Below are positions 1-11,149 of a stretch of 64,000 nt of DNA, in pieces. Within the stretch, counting starts at the first letter, position 1, and every line of letters begins with the position of its first letter. The stretch spans positions 52,167,459 to 52,231,458 of the forward strand of contig NC_071392.1 of the NCBI RefSeq assembly GCF_022682495.2, given 5' to 3'. Source of the DNA: Desmodus rotundus. Its lineage: Eukaryota; Chordata; Mammalia; Chiroptera; Phyllostomidae. A model generated the notes under the pieces. It searched no databases. It was not told the DNA's origin and saw only the letters and a list, made by a program, of their open reading frames with translations. The position numbers and the translations under genes were made by a program.

Positions 1-1419
1 CTCCCTTCTAAAAGCCCTCACAACACACATACATACTCATTCCCTCACACACGTCTTATCATCTCCACCCACTCCGGGTAAAACTTGGCTTTATAAAGAG
101 AGACACTGTGATAATGACTGAACCCGCTTAGTGCACCTCCCTCTGGTTTTCTCCATGTTGTTTTGTTGTGCGCTGTCCTTGATGTCATTTCTTTTGTGTT
201 GGCCCTGGAGACTAAATAGTGTGTAACAACATTTGATAAGATCTGGTATTGTGCTGGGAAAAAAAAAATCCTTATCTAAAGATGTGGCTCATTGATACAC
301 ATGTACAAGAAAAACCAACCCTTCTAAATAGCCACATTCCATTTGACCTGCCTTGGCCCTGTTTGAGATTTCCTTATTCATTAATAGTTCTTTATCTCAT
401 GTCTTTATGATTTAAAAGGTTCTGCGTGCAGTGCAATCATTTTGTTAGGAGATTTCGCTAGTGGAAACAAGAGGTGAGTATAATCCTACCCCACAGTGTC
501 TGATATCACCTTATCCCAGTTGGCATAATTGCTAGGTCACAGCTACCCTGCCCAGTTACATGAATTCGGGTGATTTGGTGTAATTAGTTTATATTGTGAT
601 GTGAAGAATTCTAAAGATTAAGTTGAATTGGCCTGGGAAGGAGTTAGGTTAACTATTTAAAAAAATCTCTATTGGCAAGGTAGAGTCCACTAGAAGGAGG
701 TCACTATTTTCTTTTAAATAAAGATCATGGTGCAAAGCAAAGACTTGCTGTAATGAAAAATTGCAAATGCATTCACTTTTTCCTTTTGTGCAACCATTTG
801 GAATAACAGTAATAACATTCACCTGGAATCCTGCTAACCTGGAGGAAGAGAGGTGCTGAAATTCAAATATCAGTATCTTATGAAGGATATAAACTCTACA
901 TATGGGCAGCATTAGCTTTGATGAATGCAAACATGATCTGATTTATTTTTAAGAAGTGTACGTGAGTTCATTGAGAGTCTTTCCATTGCTCAGAAAAGAA
1001 AAATGGACTCTCTCATCTTTAATTCTTTTAATATTTTCCTGTTCCATAGGGGGTGCCTGCCTTCTGTGCTTGGCTTCATCAATGTTGCTCATTGTTTGAA
1101 AAGAGTTTTGAAAATCATTCTTTTTATTTCAGTTGATGGCATCACAGGAGATATTTCTACTTAAAACTGAAGTTATAGTGAGTAGTGTTCTCTGAGATGA
1201 GTGTTGGCCAAGGAGAACAAGCAAAATGACACTTATGAGCCTACGATTATAGATCAGCATGCAGAGTGAGGGGAAGGACTGATTTGTTTGCTCTTTATAG
1301 GAAAGTAAAAATTTGTGAAAAAAATAGAGTAAACTCTCTTGCTAATGCTTTATTTGATTGCCTCCTCCTCTGAAAATTGGCTCAAATACCAACTGGTCAA
1401 AATAAGGATGCTTTATGGT
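1..1419. other. unique sequence, no gene recognised
   Basis: No open frame of note, no recognisable repeat and no RNA gene. AT-rich single-copy-looking DNA. Short open frames here have no domain or composition signal that separates them from chance. Confidence 0.5.
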
Positions 1420-1599
1420 TATAGTATTTTGTCATTTATAATGTGCACCCACATTTTGTGCACATTATACATGGGATTATTATACCCATTATTATGCCCA
1501 TGGTATGTAATCATTATACTCATGTGTAATGTGCATCCTTATTTTTCCCTCAAAAAGTTGGGCAAAAAAAGTGTGCATTATACATGGCAAAATACGGTA
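1420..1599. mobile_element. palindromic MITE, probably Tc1/mariner superfamily
   Basis: The two ends are inverted copies of each other: the left end reads TATAGTATTTTGTCATTTAT and the reverse complement of the right end reads TACCGTATTTTGCCATGTAT. The similarity continues inward for about 35 bases (AATGTGCAC-like). The element starts and ends with TA, as expected of a TA target duplication. The inside is also rich in short self-complementary blocks around GTGCACATTATACATG. There is no coding capacity, so it would need a transposase in trans. The family name is uncertain; the inverted-terminal structure is seen directly. Confidence 0.6.
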
Positions 1600-1859
1600 A
1601 ATTAAAAGAAATGAAAATGAGATGATAGCTCCACAGCCCAGCCAAGCTCCCACTTCTGAGGTTCCTCCCCTCATTCAGGAAATTTAAGAAATGCAATTTT
1701 AAGCCTGGTATCTTGGAAGGTATTGACAAATACATGGGGGTCTGGGACATGCACAGAAACCAAAATCTGCTCACCAGACCACCAGCTAGATATAAAGTTT
1801 CCTTCTTTTCTTTCTTTCTTTTTTCTTTCCTCTTTTTTTTTTTTTTTGCATATTGCTTT
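1600..1859. other. unrecognised sequence ending in pyrimidine tract
   Basis: Nothing coding. Positions 1795-1858 are a C/T-rich tract ending in a run of about 15 T, possibly the degraded tail of the minus-strand L1 that follows. Confidence 0.4.
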
Positions 1860-2113
1860 TGAGTTTCATCAATGTTGTCTCACCATTCACTTCATTCCTT
1901 TTTATCTTTGAGAGTTAATTCATTGTATGGAGCTGTCACAATTTGTTTTTCCATTTGCCAGTTGATGGACATTTGGATTGGTTCTATTTTTGATGTTATA
2001 AATAAGCCCGCTATAAGCATTCACATACAAATCTTGGGGTGCATGTATGTTTTCATTTCTTTTGAGTAAATACTTAGCACTGGAATTGCTGGGTTGTATG
2101 GTAATCTGCCATA
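1860..2113 (-). mobile_element. old L1 fragment (ORF2 3' part)
   Basis: Read on the minus strand, this matches the familiar end of L1 ORF2: the plus strand shows CAGTTGATGGACATTTGG, then GGAATTGCTGGG, the complement of the region coding the last part of ORF2. It is diverged, with no open frame. It ends exactly where the HAL1 and its target duplication begin and does not resume on the other side of the HAL1, so either its 5' end was already here or the remainder was lost. Confidence 0.65.
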
Positions 2114-2525
2114 CTTTTCTCTTTTTTTAAAATATATTTATTGATTATGCTATTACAGTTGTCCCATTCCCCACCCCTCACTCCACTCCATCCTGCCCAC
2201 CCCCTCTCTCCCACATTCCCCCCGTATAGTTCATGTCCATGGGTCATACTTATAAGTTCTTTGGCTTCTACATTGCCTACACTATTCTTACCCTCCCCCT
2301 GTCTATTTTCCACCTATCATCTATGCTACTTATTCTCTGTACCTTTCCCCCCCTCTCCCCCTCCCACTCCCCTATTGACAACCCTCCATGTGATCTCCAT
2401 TTCTTTGCTTCTGTTTCTGTTCTAGTTGTTTGCCTAGTTTGCTCTTGTTTTTGTTTTAGGTGTGGTTGTTAATAACTGTGAGTTTGCTGTCATTTTTACT
2501 GTTCATATTTTTGATCTTCTTTTTC

Positions 2526-3357
2526 TTAGGTAAGTCCCTTTAACATTTCATATAATAAGGGCTTGATGATGATGAACTTCTTTAACTTGACCTTATCTGA
2601 GAAGCACTTTATCTTCCCTTCCATTCTAAATGATAGCCTTGCTGGATAGAGCAATCTTGAATGCAGGTTCTTGCCTTTCATGACTTGGAACACTTCTTGC
2701 CAGCCCCTTCTTGCCTGTAAGGTCTCTTTGGAGAAATCAGCTGACAGTCTTCTGGGAACTCCTTTGTAGGTAACTGTCTTCTTTCCTCTTGCTGCTTCTA
2801 AGATTCTCTCCTTCTGTTTCATCTTGGGTAATGTAATGATGATGTGCCTTGGTGTGTTCCTCCTTGGGTCCAGCTTCTTTGGGACTCTCTGAGCTTCCTG
2901 GACTTCCTGGAAGTCTATTTCCTTTGCCAGATGAGGGAAGTTCTCCTTCTTTATTTGTTCAAATAAGTTTTCAAGTTTTTTGTTCTTCCTCTTCTCCTTC
3001 TGGCAAATAATTCGGATGTTGGAACATTTCAAGATGTCCTGGAGGTTCCTAAGCCTCTCCTCATTTTTCCGAATTCTTGTTTCTTCCTTCTTTTCTGGTT
3101 GGATGTTTCTTTCTTCCTTCTGGTCCCTACACAGTTGATTTGAGTCCCTGTTTCCTTCGCCTCACTATTGGTTCCCTGTACATTTTCCTTTGTTTCTCTT
3201 AGCATAGGCTTCATTTTTTCATCTAGTTTTTGAACAAATTCAACCAATTCTGTGAGCTTCTTGATTACCAGTGTTTTGAACTGTGCATCCGGTAGTTTGA
3301 CTATCTCTTCCTCGCTTAGTTGTATTTTTTTTCTGGAGCTTTGAAGTGTTCTGTCAT
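2526..3357 (-). pseudogene. HAL1 ORF1, frameshifted
   Basis: L1-type ORF1 protein (RNA-binding chaperone: N-terminal coiled coil, RRM-like domain, C-terminal domain) read on the minus strand. The first codons near 3357 are followed by an A8 run where the other HAL1 copy has A6, which shifts frame. The middle (3247-3029) and the end (3032-2526, 168 codons) lie in different frames. The last part keeps RRNTPRHIIITLPK, then the C-terminal-domain segment with RRLSADFSKETLQARRGW, and ends MLKGLT-stop. That segment (about 47 residues) is missing from the other HAL1, so this copy shows the fuller domain although it is dead. Comparison is with the copy at 36454-37170 and the general L1 ORF1 pattern. 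Confidence 0.75.
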
Positions 3358-3361
3358 TTGG

Positions 3362-3392
<31 letters not shown>

Positions 3393-3769
3393 GTCTCGGC
3401 AGGTCTGTTACTTAAAGGGGCAGAGCTTTAGGTGTTCCCAGGGCCAGGTAATGCTGGTTGCTGAGCTGTGACCGTGGGGGAGGGGCCGAGAGGGAGCAAT
3501 GGTGCCTGCTCCACCCTCCGTCAGATCCCAGTCACTCCCTCTGCTACCCACAATCAAACTGGGCCCCTCGGGTGCTGGTTCCCGAGTGGGTGGGCTTGTG
3601 CACACTCCAGGCCCCTGTGGGTCTCTCCAACAACCTCTCCTGTGAGGTTGGGAGTCTCCTCTGCTGCCGTCTCCACCCCCACGGGTGTTTTCAATCACAG
3701 GTTTGAGGCTTTATTTCCCTGTGCTGGAGCCCTGGGTTATGGGTCTGCTTTGCTCCCCGCCGTTCGTCC

Positions 3770-3945
3770 CGGTTTATCTATGCGTGAATGTGGGGCCTCA
3801 GGGTGCTACCCGCCGCTCTGCCTGCCCTGTTCTCCGCCACTCTGAGTCCAGCCCTCTCGGTTTATCTGTGCGTTAATGTGGTGCCGCAGGGTCTGCTAGT
3901 GGTCAGACTGCCTGCCCTGTTCATCCCACACTCCGCCAGTCTCGG
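3770..3945 (-). repeat. two tandem ~88-bp units in HAL1 5'UTR
   Basis: CGGTTTATCTATGCGTGAAT at 3770 recurs as CGGTTTATCTGTGCGTTAAT at 3858, a period of 88 bases. Both units continue through AATGTGG-GC-CAGGGT and CTGCCTGCCCTGTTC. The corresponding place in the other HAL1 has the same duplication. Position in the 5'UTR is like the promoter monomers of some rodent L1s. Confidence 0.7.
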
Positions 3946-4145
3946 TCCCGCCACGGCCACTCGAGTCCTCTCCGCCCCTGCTGCCTGTCTCCGCCCCTCC
4001 TACCGGTCTGGATGAATTTTTATTTTTTATCAACTTGGTGTCGGACTTCCTTGCCTTTCTATTTTCTGTCAGTTCTGGTTGTGCGAGGAGTTGCAGTGTG
4101 TCTACCTATGCCGCCATCTTGGTCCTCCTTCTTTCCTCTTTTTTT

Positions 4146-4889
4146 GCTCCTTTTACTGTCCCTTGCCCTAGGTCCACAAAATTTGATTATACCCTAGGGA
4201 CAAAAATAAGGAGACTCAAAGACATCAAAGGGTTGGTAATAGACTCTACAGTAGTTACTTCAATGACTGTTGCCTTGAATCTATCCCTATGTTTAAAAAT
4301 TGTTCCTGCCTCTTCAATGGCTTGTCTGAAATGTGATAGCCAGCTCTACATCCTTCTCATGTGTGGCCGTTCATGTCGTCTGCTCATGTCTGTGGAGAGA
4401 TCAGCATGTAATGGCAAAAGAGGCTAAATTGCTGATGGCCAAAGTGTATTTGGTGAGCTCTAGGAGGATTTATCATCACTTTCTCATCAAGGGATGAATA
4501 TCCCAATATGGTTCCCTTTACCTATTGTTTCTCAGTCTGAATGTGGGCACAGTTTCCACTGAGTCAAAGATGGTGCTGAGGAGGTTTGGATAACCCTATA
4601 GATCAGTTACAAGGTTTAGTACACAGTTTAGGTCCACAATTACCAGAAACACATACACACACACTTCTGAGCAGACCCGGAACTTTCCTAGACCCTGTGG
4701 GTATTTAAGAATGAGCATTATAGAATGCTGCCAAAACAACTTCCTAGAACCTCTTCTGATGCCAGATCTGGCTGGATAGTGGTGTCAATGGTAGCTTGTG
4801 TGTGTGTGTGTGTATAAGAGATAAAGAGAAGGAGAGAAAGACAGGACAGGATGGGGATGGGGCTGTGGATGGGGCTGGGGGTGGGGAGA
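4146..4889. other. unrecognised sequence
   Basis: No gene or clear repeat apart from a (GT)n tract at 4797-4813 and a short GGGGAT/GGGGCT-rich stretch near 4850-4885. Confidence 0.45.
4797..4813. repeat. (GT)n microsatellite
   Basis: About eight GT units, uninterrupted. Confidence 0.9.
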
Positions 4890-5045
4890 CACTTGTTTAT
4901 TAAGCACCAAGCAAGGAGCTAGGTGTTTACAAATGCTGCAGGATTTAATCTTAATTACAGTCTTTCTGAGTATGTACCGTTTTTTAAATTTTACACATGA
5001 AAAACTGAGGTGAAGAAGGAAGTGACTGAGCAAGATCTCTCAGCC
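4890..5045 (-). mobile_element. MIR SINE relic
   Basis: Plus strand shows the complement of the MIR core: TTTAATCTTAATTACAGTC, then TTACACATGAAAAACTGAGG, followed by an AGTGACTGAGCAAGATCTC analogue of the CTTGCCCAAGGTCAC stretch. Diverged, ancient placental repeat. Confidence 0.65.
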
Positions 5046-5474
5046 GATAGATAATGTAATGAGGATTTGCATTTTTGGTATAGTTTCAAAACTTTTTTCA
5101 CTGTGTCAGAGAGAAGCCCCTTATGTATCAATAGTTATATCACAACATAAGCATTGGTGTTTGCTTAGGAGAGAAAATGAAGAAGGGGCCTGTCTGTGCA
5201 GGCTCAGCTTGGGGTATATAGGTGGTTATACCCTTAGTTCAAGTGTATGACAAATTATGAAAAAAATCCAACAGACTGACAGCTTGAAATAGAGACATCT
5301 TTACTAGTGTAAAATGAAAGCATTAACCAAAAACATGTTTTGGAGTACACACAGCTTTTTTCCCCATGGAAACGGTCCTTACATCGAATTGTGAAGAGTG
5401 TCCTATGTGCAGAGGTCAGACACTTGTGTTTGGAGAAACATACAACCTTTTCTTTTGTTCACACGTGCTCAGAG
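5046..5474. other. unrecognised sequence
   Basis: No gene, RNA or clear repeat seen. Confidence 0.4.
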
Positions 5475-5760
5475 TCTGTGCTTGCTATTCTCTTGCCCTG
5501 GAATGCTTTTCCCTTCAATGTCCATGTAGCTTGCTTGCTCACTGTGTCAGGGGCTGCTTATGGCATCTTATCAATGAGACTTTCTTGAACCACCCTATAG
5601 AATATAATACCCTCCAGCTCCCACCCACTGGCACACTCTATGTCCTCTCCCTGCTTTACTTGTAGCCATAGCTCTTAACACCATGTGACAGATCATATAT
5701 TTCCCTGTATATTTGTCCATTTTCTGTCCCCCCGCCATGGAATATAAGTTTTAGCTGGGC
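5475..5760 (+). mobile_element. L2 LINE relic, 3' region
   Basis: Shows the usual order of L2 3' landmarks: GCCCTGGAATGCTTTTCCC, then GAGACTTTCTTGAACCACCC, CCTGCTTTACTTGTAGCCAT, and CTGTCCCCCCGCCATGGAAT. Ancient and non-coding. Confidence 0.7.
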
Positions 5761-7213
5761 AGTGGCGGTAGGTGCTCTCTGCTGGCCTCCCAGTTCCTGA
5801 GGCACTGGCCATTCCATCAACATTCCTGTGTAGAAGGGAGCCTAAATGGATCTCTCACTTTCCACCTTCAACAGAGGAAAGAACCCATGTAGAAACAGAA
5901 ATGTCCCCTTAGTCCCCAGGATGCTGCACTGGGGCGTTTGAGCCCAGTAGAGAGAACCCATGAGGGAGCTCTTCTACCCACTTGGAATGGTGGTTTAGAG
6001 GCTGGAGAATTTTTTAGAAGATGCAAGGCCCTAGACGTGTCTATTGCCTTCTTTGCCTCAAAGAAAGAAAGAGAACCTGTGTCTGACAGAGGCAGGAAGC
6101 AGGGGAGGTGCAGAGTTTGCTGATTGAGTTGCCGGGGAGTCCCTGGCATTAGCCTCTATTCTACAAAGGTCTACAGTGGCTTGTGATAGACAAGCCTTAT
6201 AAAAATAATAGAAATAATAGCCTTTATTTAATTTTGGTATTTCTATATTTTTTGTACATTGCCTTTGGGCAATGTGCAGCTTTAATAAATAAACACAGAC
6301 CTTCTAATGAGAGAATGAGATTACAGAATTACTATCAACCCCAAAACAACAGCAGCTCACTACTGCACGTGGTCACCTAAATGAGAAGCATGTAATGTAG
6401 GTCACAATATTGAGATACCAGGGACCTCAGTGTCATGCAAAGTGGTGAAGTGGGTAGAGGGGGAGGAGAGGGAGCATGGAAATGCCTAAAGCTACCAGTA
6501 ACCACTGAAAATAGGGCACCCTAGAGAAACTTTTATTTCTTTTCTCTTCTAAGTCTATGATGAAGTTAACTTTATTTCCTGTTATGATTCCCCATTAACA
6601 TAAGCAAACCATTATTTTTCTTTTAGAGTTTATTTATTATCAAAATTCTGCCTCTGTATTCATCTCCTTTGATTTCCTAAAACTTATCTTGCCTATTATG
6701 TGTTACATAAATACAGGGCAGTAAGCTACAAGTTGCTGCCATGAGTCCATTCAAAGGCCAGGACACACTGTAGGGTCGTTGGAAAATCAGTGTAAAGGAA
6801 GTGTTCGTTAATCTGTGCTTTCTTCCCTCCATAGAACGTGCTACTTGTGTCATAGTTTTCTCACTATGCAATCTCTCTATCCCTTCCCCAGAGGCTAGAG
6901 ATCTTGAGAGCAGGCAATGGCTTATACATCTCTGGATTTGAAAGCCCAGCACAGACCCTTGCACAAATATTTGCAAAAAATGTGAAAGACTAAATAATTT
7001 GGAAACCAATGACAATGAGATTTGATTTTCTTATTTCTCTGCTAAAATATTTCCAACAGCCTAATGCCCATCAAGCCACAATCTTCTTTACACATTTCTT
7101 TCAATAAAGAGAGCAGCTCTTGCCTTGCCACCAAAAGTTATCAAATGAGAGAACTGAGATTTTTAAAATGAATGAGCTTGAATAGGTTCATCCCCATTCC
7201 ATGCTGGTCTTGC
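5761..7213. other. mostly unique; L2-like 3' end near 6885-6990
   Basis: No gene. At 6885-6990 the plus strand (GATCTTGAGAGCAGGCAATG, then CCCAGCACAGACCC) resembles an L2 3' end. The rest is unrecognised. Confidence 0.4.
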
Positions 7214-7469
7214 TCTTTTTTTTAAATTTTTATTATTATTCAATTACAGCTGTCTGCATTTTCTCCCCATCCCTCCACCCAACCCCAGCCAAACCCACCC
7301 TCCTCCCCCGCCTCCACCCTCCCCCTTGGTTTTGTCCATGTGTCCTTTCTACTAGTTCCTATAATCCCCTCTACCCACTGTCCCCTCCCCATTCCCCTCT
7401 GATTATTGTTAGATTGTTCTTAACTTCAATGTCTCTGGTTATATTGTGTTTGCTTTTTTCTTTTGTTGT

Positions 7470-7802
7470 TTAGGTTCCAGTTAAAAGTGAGATCATATGG
7501 TATTTGTCCCTCACCACCTGGCTTATTTCACTTAGCATAATGCTCTCCAGGTCCATCCATGCTGTTGTAAAGCATAGGAGCTCCTTCTTTCTCTCTGCTG
7601 CATACAATTCCATTGTGTAAATGTACCATAGTTTTTGGATCCACTCATTTGCTGATGGGCACTTAGGTTGCTTCCAGTACTTGGCTATTGTAAATTGTGC
7701 TGCTATGAACATTGGGGTGCATAGGTTCTTTTGGATTGGTGTTTCAGGGTTCTTAGGGTATAATCCCAGCAGCAGAATTGCTGGCTCAAAAGGCAGTTCC
7801 AT
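7470..7802 (-). pseudogene. L1 ORF2 C-terminal fragment
   Basis: 110 codons in frame, ending DKYHMISLLTGT-stop, the C-terminus shared with the L1 pieces at 55.1-55.3 and 59.9-60.4 kb. Contains [20 protein letters not shown] and YAAERKKE, typical of the extreme C-terminal region after the reverse transcriptase and cysteine-rich parts. A break separates it from the next ORF2 fragment. Confidence 0.75.
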
Positions 7803-8431
7803 TTTTAGTTTTCTGAGGAAATTTCATACTGTGGCCTCACCAGTCTGCATTCCCACCAACAAGGTACTAGGGTTCCCTTTTCTCTGCATCTTCTCCAACA
7901 TTTGTTTGTAAATTTGTTTATGTTGGCCACTCTCACTGGTGTGAGATGTTACCTCATTCTGGTTTTAATTTGCATCTTTCTGATGACTAGTGATGCTGAG
8001 CATCTTTTCATATGTCTCTGGGCCCTCTGTAAGTCTTCCTTGGAGAAGTGTCTGTTCAAGACCTTTGCCCATTTTTTAATTGGGTTGTTTGTCTTCCTGG
8101 AGTGGAGTCATGTGAGTTCTTTATATATTTTGGAGATCACACTCTTGTCTGAGGTATCATTGGCAAATATATTTTCCCATACTGTTGGTTCTCTTTGTAT
8201 TTTAATACTGTTTTCTTTAGCCATGCAGAAGCTTTTTATTTTGATCAGGTCCCATTTGTTTCTTCTTTCCTTTATGTCCCTTGCTTTAGGGGATGTGTCT
8301 GTGAGGATGTTGCTGCGTGGAATGTCTGAGATTTTCCTGCCAATGTTTTCTTCTAGGACTTTTATGGTGTTACGACTTATATTTAAGTCTTTTATCCACC
8401 TTGAATTTATTTTTGTGTATGGTGTAAGTTA

Positions 8432-8770
8432 TCAATCGAATTTCATTTTTTTGCACGTAGCTGTCCAGATCTCCCAACACCATGTGTTGAAGAGGCTATT
8501 TTTGCTCCATTTTATCCTCCTGCCACCTTTGTCAAATATTAATTGACTGTAAAGACTTGGGTTTATTTCTGGGCTCTCTGTTCTGTTCCATTGGTCTATG
8601 TGCCTGTTTTTATGCCAATACCAGGCTGTTTTGATTACAGTGGCCTTGTAATACATTTTGATATCAGGAATTGTGATCCCTCCTGCTTTGTTCTTCTTTC
8701 TCAAAATTGCTGCAGCTATTCGGGGTCGTTTATGGTTCCATATGAATTTCTGAAATGTTTGTTGGTACAT
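8432..8770 (-). pseudogene. L1 ORF2 fragment (post-RT region)
   Basis: 112 codons in frame with [20 protein letters not shown] and [19 protein letters not shown], the conserved block C-terminal to the reverse transcriptase of L1 ORF2. Separated from neighbouring pieces by stops and frameshifts, so non-functional. Confidence 0.8.
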
Positions 8771-9094
8771 CTGTGAAATATGTCATGGGTACTCTAATAG
8801 GGATTGCATTGAATCTATAAATTGCTTTGGGTAGTATGGCCATTTTGGTGATGTTAATTCTTCCAATCCATGAGCATGGTACATGCTTTCATTTGTTTGT
8901 TTCTTCCTTAATTTCTTTCCTCAGTGTTGTGTACTTTTCTGAGTATAGGTCTTTTATCTACTTGGTTAGGTTTATTCCTAGGTACTTTATTTTTCTTGTT
9001 GCTATATCAAATGGGATTTTTTTCCCCTGATTTCTGTTTCTGATGTTTCACTGTTGGTATACAGGAATGCCTTTGATTTTTGAGTATTGACTTT

Positions 9095-9790
9095 CTATCC
9101 AGCTGTTTTGCCAAATTCATTCATTAGGTCAAGTAGTTTTTTGGTGAGGTCTATAGGATTTTCCATGTACACTATCATGTCCTCTGCGAACAATGACAGT
9201 TTCATTTCCTCCTTTCCAGTTTGGATGCCTTTTATTTCTTTTTTTTGTCTGATTGCTGTGGCTAGGAGTTCCAGTACTATGTTGAATAGGAGTGGTGAGA
9301 GAGGGCATCCTTGTCTTGTTCCTGATCTTACTGAGAAAGCTCTAAGTTTTTGTCCATTGAGTATGATGTTGGCTGTAGGTCTCTCATACATGGCCTTTAT
9401 TATGTTGAGGAATGCTCCCTCTATTCCCACTTTGCTGAGTGTTTTTATCAGAAATGGGTGCTGTATCTTATCACATGCTTTTTCTGCATCTATTGATACG
9501 ATCATGTGATTTTTGTCTTTACTGTTGTTTATGTGATGTATTATGTTTATTGATTTGAGAATATTGTACCATCCTTGCCTCCTTGGGATGATTCCCACTT
9601 GGTCATTGTGTATGATCTTTTTAATATATTGCTGGATGCGGTTTGCCAATATTTTGTTGAGAATTTTAGCGTCTATGTTCATCAGAGATATTGCTCTGAA
9701 GTTTTCTTTCTTTGTTGTGTCTTTATCTGGTTTTGGGATTAGGATGATGCTGGCTTCATAAAAAGAGTTTGGGAGCTCTTTCAATGTCAG
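9095..9790 (-). pseudogene. L1 ORF2 reverse transcriptase fragment
   Basis: About 230 L1 codons of uninterrupted reverse transcriptase. Visible motifs in order: [19 protein letters not shown], then [14 protein letters not shown], then [14 protein letters not shown], then [20 protein letters not shown], then [15 protein letters not shown]. The catalytic box that is normally FADD reads FAED here, so one of the two catalytic aspartates is a glutamate. [10 protein letters not shown] likewise has C where F is usual. The open frame runs past the L1 into flanking DNA (to 9808), so its first codons are not L1. Dead copy. Confidence 0.85.
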
Positions 9791-10699
9791 ACATAGAAGA
9801 TCACTCAAATTGATTTAAGTAAAAAGAATTTTATATAAACACTAGTGAGGATTTTTTTTTTTAATCTAAGAAAGAGCAAAACAGTCAAGTCTTAGAGAAC
9901 CAACTTTGAGAAGTCATTAGGAACCCATGTCATACTTCCAGTGGCTGACATTGTTTCTCACAGCATCTCAGCTTCTCTCCATGCGCCTGTCCACTCCCCA
10001 CCTTCTACAAATTGTAGGACTCTTATTAGTCATAATTCTCCTACACCTTTGGCTCTATGGCCATTTTGACCACACTCCATCTGGTTTCTGGCTCATTTTG
10101 TAACTTCAGTGTCAGTGCCCCTTGCTAAAGATATCTCAGTTCCTAATTTCACATTTCAGAGAGAAATATGATTGGCCTTGCTCATTCATTTGAGCCACAA
10201 TACATCCATCTTCTAAGAGAGAATTAATTGTGACTTGGAATGTCAAGAAGGCTTTATGAAGAAAGTGATCCAAGTTCAAGTCTTCAGCAGAGACATAAGC
10301 TCTAGATGTAAAGGGTTTTAAAATATTTTCATTCTATTCAACCCATCCAGGTTATTTTTCAGCCCAAGGACTACTATACAGTTAACCTACAGAGAATTTA
10401 AATAATCTGGCAGATTTATAAAATAGCTAGATAATTTTGAAAGTGTTAATATATCCTTTAATTAACAATTGAATATACAAATTAAAAAAGATCATTTGAA
10501 ACACTCCTAAGAAATAAAAGTTTGGTTTTAAATAAATTATTACAACTCTTGAAAATTGATGTAGTTTCTTTAAATCAAAGTGCAAGTGGCCTTCTCACTT
10601 AATGATAAATATTTACTGTGGTCAAAATCATTTTCACAGGTATAAAAGTATGCTTTCACAGAGTGAATAAGCATAAGTTCCACTAAATTATTAGATATG
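9786..10699. other. unrecognised AT-rich sequence
   Basis: No open frame, RNA gene or recognisable repeat. Confidence 0.4.
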
Positions 10700-10850
10700 C
10701 CTAATAGAAAGGAAACTCTTTATTCTATTCTCCATGCTATAATTCAGGACAAGAAGCATACCTTTTTCAACTTTGTGTGTCTGGTGTTGAGCTCAGAATT
10801 TGACACATATTTGGTGGTCAGTAAATGTTTAGGGAATTAATAATAAAAGA
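10700..10850 (+). mobile_element. L2-like 3' end
   Basis: AACTCTTTATTCTATTCTCC, then GTGTTGAGCTCAGAATTTGA and TTTGGTGGTCAGTAAATGTT fit a diverged L2 3' terminus (exposed as '...TGCTGAATAAATGTT'). Confidence 0.45.
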
Positions 10851-11149
10851 ATCTGGTGTTAATATTTCAGGAAATGGAGCAGAAAATAAACTGCTTTAGG
10901 AAGGAAAAAGGTTTTAGTTCAAGTTATTTAAAAATTAAACCAGCTAAACTCCTGGTTCAGATTTACCAATCAAAGAAATCATTGTTAGCCTGACACTTGT
11001 CTAACATTAGAAGTGACAGTCATGGTCCTGGGCAAGGTCAGACATTTCAGACAGGCTCTCCATCCAAAGCTGAGGGACTCTCAGAGATTCCAGATGATGT
11101 AGTCTAAGAAATTTAGTGTATGTATGTCTGTCTCTTCATTTTTTTCCCT

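Larger units (their letters stand above)
2129..4130 (-). mobile_element. HAL1 ('half-L1'), near full length
   Basis: Minus-strand non-LTR retrotransposon of about 2.0 kb. Reading in its own direction: a GC-rich 5'UTR starting GGAGGACCAAGATGGCGGC (4130 downward), a broken L1-type ORF1 (3357 to 2526), then directly a G-rich 3'UTR ending ACAACTGTAATAGCATAATC-AATAAA and a short A tail (2129). No endonuclease/reverse-transcriptase ORF2 exists between ORF1 and the 3' end, which defines HAL1-type elements. A 15-base direct repeat with one mismatch (CTTTTCTCTTTTTTT at 2114-2128, CTTTCCTCTTTTTTT at 4131-4145) flanks it, so this is a target-primed insertion with an intact 5' end. A second copy lies in the opposite orientation at 35.7-37.5 kb. 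HAL1 elements are known to depend on ORF2 protein from L1. An A30 stretch (T run at 3365-3394) has expanded in the 5'UTR just before ORF1. Confidence 0.8.
7214..9785 (-). mobile_element. 5'-truncated young L1
   Basis: Minus-strand L1 of about 2.57 kb. The plus strand begins with an A/T tail complement (TTTTTTTTAAATTTTTATTA), passes the complement of the G-rich 3'UTR (7245-7400), then long stretches complementary to ORF2 back to the [11 protein letters not shown] segment at about 9785, where the element stops. About half of ORF2, all of ORF1 and the 5'UTR are missing. The ends of the other young L1s at 54.8, 55.6 and 61.0 kb share the same 3' sequence. A short GCTCTTT direct repeat (7209-7215 and about 9777-9783) may be part of the target duplication, but this is weak. 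Confidence 0.85.

Noticed and set aside
3408..3845. Open frames of 82-125 codons on both strands
   Set aside because: They lie in the GC-rich HAL1 5'UTR, where stops are rare; no protein similarity seen.
7902..8546. 214-codon plus-strand open frame
   Set aside because: Lies antisense to L1 ORF2 on the minus strand; its length follows from the codon bias of the real ORF2 frame.
9087..9509. 140-codon plus-strand open frame
   Set aside because: Antisense shadow of the L1 reverse transcriptase fragment.
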